Assembly: GCA_022447335.1 (NCBI GenBank)
Contig: JAKVCF010000100.1
Location: 1 to 8,594, forward strand
Reading direction: 5' to 3'
Origin: Planctomycetota bacterium
Lineage (GTDB): Bacteria; Planctomycetota; UBA1135
Length of the DNA stretch: 8,594 nucleotides
Both the position numbers and the translations under genes were made by a program. Below the pieces are notes generated by a model. The model saw only the letters and a list, made by a program, of their open reading frames with translations, ran no database searches and was not told the DNA's origin. This document shows, in pieces, positions 1-4,990 of this stretch. How positions within the stretch are numbered: position 1 is the stretch's first letter; every line of letters begins with the position of its first letter.

Positions 1-747
1 AATGTTCTCCATTCGATCTTCGGTTAGCGGATGAGAGTGCAGCATTGCAGCGAAAGAGCTTTCATTCCCCGATATTTCAAGCATGGTCTCGAAGAATTCG
101 AGGGCTCCTACAGTAGTGCCATAGGCGCGGTGAACGAGATTCAGGCCGAAGAGGTCGGCGTCGAGCTCCTGATCGCGGGTATAGGCCAGTCCGGCAAGCG
201 TTAGGCCGCTGTCTATTATGGCCAGGTCACCAGCGCTGGCGCCGGCGACGAGGTGAAAGGCGGCTCCCGTTAAAAGTGTCCGGCCCAGACGCTTGAGAGC
301 GTGGCGATTTTGATGGTGTCCGAGTTCGTGTGCTAGCACAAAAGCAAGACCGATTTCGGTGTCGATCATCTCGAGCAGGCCCTTGGTGACTCCTACCAGT
401 CCGCCAGGAAGAGCGAATGCGTTCGGCGCCTTTTCGTTTATATAGACTAGTTCGTAGGGGAGCGGGCGAAGCTCTGAGTCGCTGCAAAGTCGATCAAAGA
501 TGCGTTCGGCCTGCGAAAATTTAGGTTGCTGCCTAGGGTTATCGCCCAACTCAACCCACTGGAACCACTTTGCCTCGGTTTCTTCCGAGATGCCGTCTGC
601 AAGGCTGTCTGCGGCAAATCCGAGCAGCAGATAGGTGACGTAGCCAATGATCACAATCGAAGTCAGGCCCTTGATCCAATCCTTCCAGCGCGGTTGACCG
701 CGCGATGCATCCGCGGACTTTTCCAGTCGACGCGGAACGAACTTCAT
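1..747 (-). CDS. Membrane-anchored M48-family zinc metalloprotease (3' end cut by window edge)
   Basis: This is a peptidase of the M48 family (the HtpX/BepA/Ste24 type), which hydrolyses peptide bonds with a zinc-activated water, usually in membrane or envelope protein quality control. I translated 249 residues, open to the left edge. A basic N-terminus is followed by one likely membrane helix (about residues 29-46). The zinc motif HELGH lies at 140-144, and the third ligand is probably Glu194 in QELDAD. NAFALPGG (109-116) is the usual substrate-strand motif before the active site, and SHP at 238-240 matches the conserved region near the C-terminus, so little is probably missing. The ATG at 745-747 is chosen because it precedes the basic/TM region and lies 18 bp after the upstream gene. 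There is no clear Shine-Dalgarno sequence, so coupled translation is likely. It is the last gene seen of an operon with two YbjQ-like proteins. Family assignment is firm; the substrate is unknown. Confidence 0.93.
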   Translation of the reverse strand, partial: MKFVPRRLEKSADASRGQPRWKDWIKGLTSIVIIGYVTYLLLGFAADSLADGISEETEAKWFQWVELGDNPRQQPKFSQAERIFDRLCSDSELRPLPYELVYINEKAPNAFALPGGLVGVTKGLLEMIDTEIGLAFVLAHELGHHQNRHALKRLGRTLLTGAAFHLVAGASAGDLAIIDSGLTLAGLAYTRDQELDADLFGLNLVHRAYGTTVGALEFFETMLEISGNESSFAAMLHSHPLTEDRMENI

Positions 748-765
748 GCGGGATCTGAAATGAAG

Positions 766-1233
766 CTAGGCTCGGGCTTGCTCATAGCGAATACCTGTGC
801 CATAAGCGAGCACCTCGACGGTTCCGATAGATTTTCCAGAACCGGAGGAGATAGTACTAGTCTCGAAGCGGAGATTTAGGAAGGCATCCGCATTTGGGAA
901 CTGATCTCGCATGCGCAGTAGTGCTTCGCGGCGTCCACGGTCTAACAGGCTGGAATAAGAGTGGACTTCTCCGCCGAAGAGCATAAGCAGTGCGGCAAGA
1001 AAGCGTTTGAAGTAGTCAACCGAAATGACTACCTGGCCGCGCACCATGCGCGTTTCGGCAATTTGTTTGTTTTGGTCCCACAGTTGTCGCTCAGTCGTCG
1101 CAGGTACGTGATAGTTTTCCGCTTCTCGCTGGTCCAGGCGCTTGTAGTGCTTTCTTTCCTGAAAGGCGCCGACTGTCCAGCCCAATATCAGAAGGCCAAG
1201 CGGGATCAGGATTGAGAGGTAGGCGGAAATCAT
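766..1233 (-). CDS. YbjQ/UPF0145-like protein with N-terminal membrane helix
   Basis: A 155-residue protein. A hydrophobic helix spans about residues 3-22, followed by a basic, charged linker (KHYKRLDQREAEN) and then a YbjQ-type domain from about residue 60 to the end. The C-terminal part aligns by eye with the adjacent small YbjQ protein: GGEVHSYSSLL matches GGELRGYTELL, NLRFETSTISSG matches NVRFATSSVASG, and AYGTGIR matches CYGTAVR. YbjQ (PF01906, formerly DUF74) is described as a putative heavy-metal-binding pentameric fold, but its function is not established. The first half of the domain is less conserved than in the neighbour. Its ATG overlaps the stop codon of the upstream gene (TAATG), which indicates translational coupling, and the M48 protease gene follows after 18 bp. 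I infer a membrane-tethered partner or sensor for that protease; this is not shown by the sequence. Confidence 0.82.
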   Translation of the reverse strand: MISAYLSILIPLGLLILGWTVGAFQERKHYKRLDQREAENYHVPATTERQLWDQNKQIAETRMVRGQVVISVDYFKRFLAALLMLFGGEVHSYSSLLDRGRREALLRMRDQFPNADAFLNLRFETSTISSGSGKSIGTVEVLAYGTGIRYEQARA

Positions 1234-1547
1234 TACTGAATCCGAACAGCTGTTCCGTAGCAGAGGATTTCCGAAGCGCCCGAAGCGACCGATGAAGTGG
1301 CGAATCGCACATTGACAATAGCGTTTCCACCGAGTTCCTCAGCCTGCTCGACCATTCGGTTATAGGCTTCGTCTCGCGCTTCTTGAAGCAGCTCGGTGTA
1401 CCCACGGAGTTCTCCGCCGACGAGGTTTTTCAATCCGGCCGCAAGATCACGGCCGATATGTTTTGCTCGAATAGTGCTGCCTTGCACGATTCCGTAGTGC
1501 TCGACAATCGTTCTTCCAGGGACCGTTTCAACGTTAGTTGTGATCAT
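1233..1547 (-). CDS. YbjQ family (UPF0145) small protein
   Basis: A 104-residue protein covering the whole YbjQ fold. It starts MITTNVETVPGRTIVEHYG, then has an amphipathic region (RDLAAGLKNLVGGELRGY, 33-50), a helix with many Glu and Arg (51-72), and the final strands NAIVNVRFAT and CYGTAVRI. The length is typical for the family. An ATG at 1586 would add 13 residues (MMVISTLIYVEYV), but they do not belong to the family and would overlap the divergent OsmC gene, so I prefer the ATG at 1545-1547. No good Shine-Dalgarno is visible in front of either start. It is the first gene of the leftward operon, and its stop codon overlaps the start of the next gene. The biochemical role of YbjQ proteins is not known. 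Confidence 0.85.
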   Translation of the reverse strand: MITTNVETVPGRTIVEHYGIVQGSTIRAKHIGRDLAAGLKNLVGGELRGYTELLQEARDEAYNRMVEQAEELGGNAIVNVRFATSSVASGASEILCYGTAVRIQ

Positions 1548-1563
1548 GACGTATTCTACGTAG

Positions 1564-1983
1564 ATGAGTGTGGAAATTACCATCAACTATTCTGGTGAGT
1601 TGCGCTGCGAGGCGGTGCATGGTCCGTCTGGGGTGCATATTTGCACGGATGCACCAGTCGACAACTGCGGCCGTGGCGAGAATTTTTCGCCAACGGATTT
1701 AGTGGCGACAGGCTTGGGGGCCTGCATCCTGACCATCCTGGGCATCCAGGCTGAGAAATATGGCCTGAATCTCAGCGGAACGCAAGTCACCGTCGAAAAG
1801 CATATGAGTGCAGATACGCCGCGGCGTATCGCTCGATTGCCAGTTCGGGTGATGATCCCGAATAGCTTCGACGAGCGCGTGCGCACCGTGCTAGAGCGTG
1901 CGGCGCACACTTGTCCGGTGCATCAATCTTTGCACCCCGAGATAGAGAAGCCGATCGATTTCCAGTGGGCAGTCGATGGATAA
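1564..1983 (+). CDS. OsmC/Ohr-family protein
   Basis: A 139-residue cytosolic protein of the OsmC superfamily. Many members reduce organic hydroperoxides with two cysteines; other subgroups are uncharacterised. Both expected cysteines are present: Cys54 in the motif SPTDLVATGLGACILTIL at the start of the central helix, and Cys117 in HTCPVHQSL. The N-terminal strands (VEITINYSGELRCEAVHG) and the middle segment VTVEKHMSADTPRRIARLPV are typical of the OsmC branch rather than Ohr, closest by eye to YhfA-like members. Two further cysteines (Cys27 and Cys35) lie in the N-terminal part. The ATG at 1564 is 16 bp from the start of the divergent YbjQ gene, so its promoter must lie inside that gene unless the true starts differ. 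The exact substrate cannot be told from sequence. Confidence 0.9.
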   Translation: MSVEITINYSGELRCEAVHGPSGVHICTDAPVDNCGRGENFSPTDLVATGLGACILTILGIQAEKYGLNLSGTQVTVEKHMSADTPRRIARLPVRVMIPNSFDERVRTVLERAAHTCPVHQSLHPEIEKPIDFQWAVDG

Positions 1984-2136
1984 ACGGCGAGCCGTCGAGG
2001 CGAAGTCAAGTCACTTGTTTCTTGCCCGGAATTGTGAGGGTCCTACCTGGTCAGGCGAGGTGGGCTTGGGGCGACTGAGATGATGGAGGCCCATCGACGA
2101 GATTTAAGCTTTAGTCCGGTGCCAGGTTCGGCCGAT

Positions 2137-2145
2137 GAGGGAGGG
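2137..2145 (+). promoter_or_regulatory. Strong Shine-Dalgarno that decides a GTG start
   Basis: GAGGGAGGG lies 2-8 bases ahead of the GTG at 2148-2150. An in-frame TGA at 2136-2138 closes the frame just upstream, so this GTG is the first possible start for the downstream gene. It is the clearest ribosome binding site in the window; most other genes here show weak ones or none. Confidence 0.7.
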
Positions 2146-2147
2146 TC

Positions 2148-2720
2148 GTGTCCTACTTCAGTTTTGCCCTCGACGGCCCGATTGCGGCTAGCACTGCCAC
2201 CCAGCATCCTTTTTTGGAGCGCTTGGCGCGGTCAGACGGTGCTTCGCTGGTCACACGCACCTTTGCGTCGGAGTACAGCGTTCTACGTCGTACCGCACGT
2301 GCCCTCGACGCTGGATTAACTGATTCGCACGACGCCTACCGCGATTTCCTGCAGAGCATCGGCCTGATCGGCTCTGGCTGGGTGGACGCCGATTCTGGCT
2401 GGGTCGACACTGCTTTGCCGGCTACGCGTGGCGCTTGTGAAGATCTGCAGGGCCTGATTCGCAGCCGGGCGCTGCGCAATGGCGCCCTTTGGGCGCTAGA
2501 GCGGGTCGGTTCGCGTTGGGCGCAGAGCTGCTCCGGTACGCACTGGGGCGCGAGCTTCTGGGCTGCCCGAACGCAGGTTGGGGAGGCCCTGGTGCCCGAC
2601 CCCCTCGACGAAGCTTCCCGCGATCGCGAGTGGGTTCAAGGGCGCGACGCCGCCCTGCTCGCACTGACCACCTGGTTAGATGCGCTTGAGCAGTTGGTGA
2701 CCGACAAGCGAGTGGCTTAG
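2148..2720 (+). CDS. Hypothetical protein, possibly of heme-oxygenase/TenA-like helical fold
   Basis: A 190-residue, mostly helical, soluble protein with no signal peptide or membrane segment; I do not recognise it firmly. Some segments recall the heme-oxygenase/TenA/PqqC-like fold. These are HPFLERLARSDGASLVTRTF (20-39), like the opening helix and turn of that fold; GALWALERVGSRWAQ (112-126), which echoes the 'GALYVLEGS.LGG' helix of bacterial heme oxygenases; and a last helix RDAALLALTTWLDALE. Proximal heme or metal ligands are not obvious (His20 is a candidate), so a function cannot be assigned. Residues 76-89 are a seven-residue near-duplication, SGWVDAD then SGWVDTA. The gene uses a GTG start with a strong ribosome binding site and ends 33 bp before trpS, so co-transcription with trpS is possible. 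Gene reality is well supported; the fold assignment is a weak inference. Confidence 0.78.
   Translation: MSYFSFALDGPIAASTATQHPFLERLARSDGASLVTRTFASEYSVLRRTARALDAGLTDSHDAYRDFLQSIGLIGSGWVDADSGWVDTALPATRGACEDLQGLIRSRALRNGALWALERVGSRWAQSCSGTHWGASFWAARTQVGEALVPDPLDEASRDREWVQGRDAALLALTTWLDALEQLVTDKRVA
2373..2414 (+). repeat. Two-copy 21-bp tandem repeat inside the hypothetical gene
   Basis: Copies at 2373-2393 and 2394-2414 match at 17 of 21 positions, including an identical run of 11 bases. Each encodes SGWVD plus two residues. The period is a multiple of three, so the reading frame is kept. It looks like a small in-frame duplication that has since diverged. Confidence 0.7.
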
Positions 2721-2753
2721 GTCTACAGTCCGACCTGCTAGGATCTTCTCGCC

Positions 2754-3737
2754 ATGGAGACCTATCTGTCTGGCATCCAGCCGAGCGGCTTGCTGCACAT
2801 CGGCAACTACTTCGGCGCCATCCGGCAGCACATTCAGCTGCAGCAGGAGGACGGTGAGCATTTTTACTTCATCGCGGATTATCACGCGTTGACATCGAAC
2901 CGCGAGCCAGAGAAGTTGCGCGAGTTTGTTTTTGAGACCGCGGTTACATACTTGGCCCTGGGGTTCGAGCCAGAGAAGGCTTGCCTATTCCGGCAGTCTG
3001 ATGTGCCTGAGGTTACCGAGATCGCTTGGCTACTTGCGAGCGTCACCGGAATGGGTTTACTGGAGCGCGCTCACAGCTTTAAGGACAAGGTGGCACAGGG
3101 CGTGAAGCCTAATGTTGGCTTGTTTACTTATCCGATCCTGATGGCGGCGGACATTCTGGCTTATGACTCAACCTGTGTGCCGGTCGGCAAGGACCAGATT
3201 CAGCATGTCGAGATGACTCAGGATATGGCGGGTTACTTCAACCAGGCCTACGGCGAAGTCTTCGTGCGCCCCGAGATTCGCACGCCGAAGGCCGAAAAAA
3301 TGCAGAAAGTACCTGGGCTTGACGGGCAGAAGATGTCTAAGAGTTACGGAAATACGATCTGGATATTCGAAGAGGGTAAAGCGTTGAAGAAGGTTATCAA
3401 CAGGGTGGTTACTGATAGTCGCCCGCCCGAAGAGCCAAAAGATCCTGAAGAGCTTTTTCTATTCGATCTAATGGCTTTATTCTGTGACGAGGCCGAGGTC
3501 AATGACTGGAAGGATAAGGTCCGCGCTGGTGGCGAAGGCGCTCCGGGTTATGGTCACTTAAAGGGCGTCATACGTCATGGTATGGAAGAGTACTTCGCGT
3601 CGGCACGTGAGCGTCGCAAGGAGCTCATGGCGGACCGAGGTGAAGTCGAGCGCGTCTTGGCTGCTGGCGCCGAGAAAGCCCGTGCCCGTGCTACTGAAGT
3701 GCGTGACCGAGCGGCCAAGGCCTCCGGTCTGAGCTAA
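2754..3737 (+). CDS. trpS: Tryptophan--tRNA ligase
   Basis: A class Ic aminoacyl-tRNA synthetase that activates tryptophan with ATP and transfers it to tRNA-Trp in the cytosol. The 327-residue length is normal for bacterial TrpS. Visible signatures are SGIQPSGLLHIGN at 6-18 (HIGN is the HIGH motif), the YPILMAADILAYD segment at 126-138, which helps bind the amino acid, VPVGKDQIQHVE at 142-153, and GQKMSKSYGN at 191-200 with the KMSKS loop. The C-terminal third is the helical tRNA-binding part and ends in a charged Ala/Arg/Glu-rich helix. The ATG at 2754 gives the canonical METYLSGIQPSG start and is preceded by AGGA at 2740-2743. The TAA stop overlaps the stop of convergent yidD by 4 bp. No leader peptide, T-box or other attenuator is visible upstream. 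Confidence 0.98.
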   Translation: METYLSGIQPSGLLHIGNYFGAIRQHIQLQQEDGEHFYFIADYHALTSNREPEKLREFVFETAVTYLALGFEPEKACLFRQSDVPEVTEIAWLLASVTGMGLLERAHSFKDKVAQGVKPNVGLFTYPILMAADILAYDSTCVPVGKDQIQHVEMTQDMAGYFNQAYGEVFVRPEIRTPKAEKMQKVPGLDGQKMSKSYGNTIWIFEEGKALKKVINRVVTDSRPPEEPKDPEELFLFDLMALFCDEAEVNDWKDKVRAGGEGAPGYGHLKGVIRHGMEEYFASARERRKELMADRGEVERVLAAGAEKARARATEVRDRAAKASGLS

Positions 3738-3988
3738 TCCGCTGGGGAGCGGTTTTCGTTCGAGTCTTCTCTACCACCTAAGGGAACGGGGTCATAGCCA
3801 CCTTTGCAGAGTGGTTGACAACGCAGTACGCGCCAGAGCGATAGGAAGAAGCCTTTCAAGGTTCCGTGCATTTCGATGGCTTCTTGCGCGTAGTGGGAGC
3901 AAGTAGGGTGAAATCGGCAGCGCGGGCCAAGGCCAGAGGAGATGCGGCGCTGATAGAAGTTGATCAGGCAAAGGAGGAGGCGCCTCAT
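3734..3988 (-). CDS. yidD: Membrane protein insertion efficiency factor YidD
   Basis: An 84-residue YidD protein, an inner-membrane-associated factor that helps YidC insert membrane proteins. The signature is complete: INFYQRRISSGLGPRCRFHPTCSHYAQEAIEMHG (9-42) with the conserved CRFxPTCSxYA core, then GFFLSLWRVLRCQPLCKGGYDPVP (46-69). Cysteines lie at 24, 30, 57 and 61. The frame is open further upstream (to 4078), but that part lies antiparallel to nothing conserved and inside rnpA. The ATG at 3986-3988 is chosen because it begins the family sequence (MRRLLLCLINFYQ) and its ATGA overlaps the rnpA stop, a usual coupling of these two genes. The tail after residue 70 is short and acidic/polar. 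YidC is not in the window. Confidence 0.96.
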   Translation of the reverse strand: MRRLLLCLINFYQRRISSGLGPRCRFHPTCSHYAQEAIEMHGTLKGFFLSLWRVLRCQPLCKGGYDPVPLGGREDSNENRSPAD

Positions 3989-4431
3989 TTCTTGTCTTGC
4001 GAACGAGGCTGGCGCTTCTTGTGTCGCTCCCATTTCCGCATCGCGTTGTCTGCGAGCTGAAGCAGTTCGGCGTGGCATGCAGGAGTTTGGAAATCAGTGC
4101 GGGGCGGGCCGACGGGGATCAGGACGAGGTCCATTGGTGGTAAATCTGGACGTGCCAGCCGGAATGCCTCACGGAAGATGCGGCGGACGCGATTGCGCAC
4201 GACCGCTTTTTTACTGAATTTGCGCCCGATGGACAGCCCAAGGCGGGTAGGCCCGGGGTTCAAACGTGGGGCCGCCACGAGTAGAATGAGGGAGCCGCGC
4301 ACGCGCACCCCCGTGCGGTAGACTCGGGAAAAATCCCGGCTGCTGCGCATGTGGCAGGCAGGGGGGTGGCGAAGGCGCAGCCGGGGCTTAGGCTCTTCGG
4401 TTGCTACGTCGCTCGGCGATTGGCTCTGCAT
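3985..4431 (-). CDS. rnpA: Ribonuclease P protein component
   Basis: The protein subunit of RNase P, which binds the catalytic RNA and helps trim 5' leaders from pre-tRNAs. The 148-residue frame contains SSRDFSRVYRTG at 30-41, the strand RLGLSIGRKF at 63-72, and the RNA-binding signature KKAVVRNRVRRIFREAFR at 74-91. The C-terminal extension is rich in Lys and Arg (KWERHKKRQPRSQDKK). The start is uncertain. The ATG at 4429-4431 keeps the PRLRLRHPPACHMRSSRDF region that resembles the N-terminus of homologues, whereas the ATG at 4348-4350 would begin exactly at MRSSRDF and lose it. I prefer the longer form, preceded by a weak GAGAG. It is coupled to yidD. The usual upstream rpmH is missing and a divergent gene begins there instead. 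Confidence 0.95.
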   Translation of the reverse strand: MQSQSPSDVATEEPKPRLRLRHPPACHMRSSRDFSRVYRTGVRVRGSLILLVAAPRLNPGPTRLGLSIGRKFSKKAVVRNRVRRIFREAFRLARPDLPPMDLVLIPVGPPRTDFQTPACHAELLQLADNAMRKWERHKKRQPRSQDKK

Positions 4432-4990
4432 GACCCACTCTCAGGATACCTCCGCCCCGGTCCTTGGTGCTTCCTCGCACCCGGCTCTGCCGGCGCGGCC
4501 GGTCTTTGTGGTAGGGCAGAGAGGCTCTTTTCCACCTGCCGCAAATGCGGCGGAGACCATTTTTCGCATCTGGATTGGGCTGTCTGTTGCTGTCCCCCCG
4601 GCACTGATTTGGGCAGCAGAAGACGGCGCGCCACAGCTGATCGATCATCTGCGCACGCGCGTGCTCTTAGCTCCTGTGCCGAGCCAGCCACTCGACGCCG
4701 ACTCCCTGCAGGCTGCCGTGCATGGAGCGCTCGACGAGGGCGCTACCCTTATTGGGGGCGGTTTGCCCGAAGGTAAAACAAGCTTTGCGCTAACGCTCTT
4801 GATCCATCTAGATGTGAGTTCTTGCCTGGTTTCCCCCCAGGCCCCCGTCGGTCCGGTGCTCGCCATGCTCGCTAGTGAGCCGGCTGCGGCCGCCGACGCG
4901 ACCCTGGCTGCGTTGTCGGGTTCCCTTGCGTTCTATCGCTTGGGTGAAGACGGCCAGCTCGAATCATCCTCAGCCCATCCAACAACATGA
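4430..4990 (+). CDS. Probable degenerate aldehyde-dehydrogenase-like protein (C-terminal region only), coupled to lat
   Basis: A 186-residue protein with no certain family. Residues 98-170 follow the C-terminal pattern of the ALDH superfamily by eye: HGALDEGATLIGGGLPEGKTSFALTLL matches 'A...GA.l..GG...G..f..PTvl', then HLDVSSCL, then APVGPVLAML in place of 'E.FGPV..v', then a helix and SGSLAFYRL in place of 'yGL.a.v'. The catalytic Cys region and most of the NAD domain are absent, and the Glu before FGPV is replaced, so it is unlikely to be an active dehydrogenase. GGLPEGKT also fits a Walker A pattern, but no other P-loop motif follows. The ATG at 4430 shares a CATG with the rnpA start; an upstream in-frame ATG at 4349 would lie within rnpA. 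The stop overlaps the lat start as ATGA, which supports real, coupled translation. A pseudogene or a structural partner of an oxidising enzyme are both possible. Confidence 0.6.
   Translation: MTHSQDTSAPVLGASSHPALPARPVFVVGQRGSFPPAANAAETIFRIWIGLSVAVPPALIWAAEDGAPQLIDHLRTRVLLAPVPSQPLDADSLQAAVHGALDEGATLIGGGLPEGKTSFALTLLIHLDVSSCLVSPQAPVGPVLAMLASEPAAAADATLAALSGSLAFYRLGEDGQLESSSAHPTT

Noticed and set aside
227..487. Minus-strand 86-residue frame overlapping the protease
   Set aside because: Another frame of the same strand carries HELGH, NAFALPGG and QELDAD; this one is Arg/Ser-rich shadow sequence.
2042..2064. Hairpin CCTACCT/AGGTGGG after the OsmC gene, in the 164-bp gap 1984-2147
   Set aside because: The stem is only 7 bp with one wobble, the loop is 9 bases and no T-run follows. 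It is not convincing as a terminator, and I see no clear promoter in this gap either.
2080..2319. Plus-strand 79-residue frame with an ATG at 2080
   Set aside because: It overlaps the start of the 190-residue gene in a different frame, has no protein-like features and lacks its strong ribosome binding site.
3989..4078. Upstream extension of yidD by 30 residues
   Set aside because: The added residues do not match YidD and lie within rnpA; the ATGA overlap at 3985-3988 explains the start better.
4754..4780. Walker A-like GGLPEGKT in the ORF before lat, suggesting an ATPase
   Set aside because: No Walker B or other P-loop NTPase features follow, and the surrounding residues fit an ALDH C-terminal pattern better.
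4388..4866. Minus-strand frames opposite the ALDH-like ORF as candidate rpmH or other genes
   Set aside because: They lack the L34 pattern (KRTxQPS, RKHGFRxRM) and are rich in Arg/Pro/Ser as expected of antisense frames in GC-rich coding DNA.
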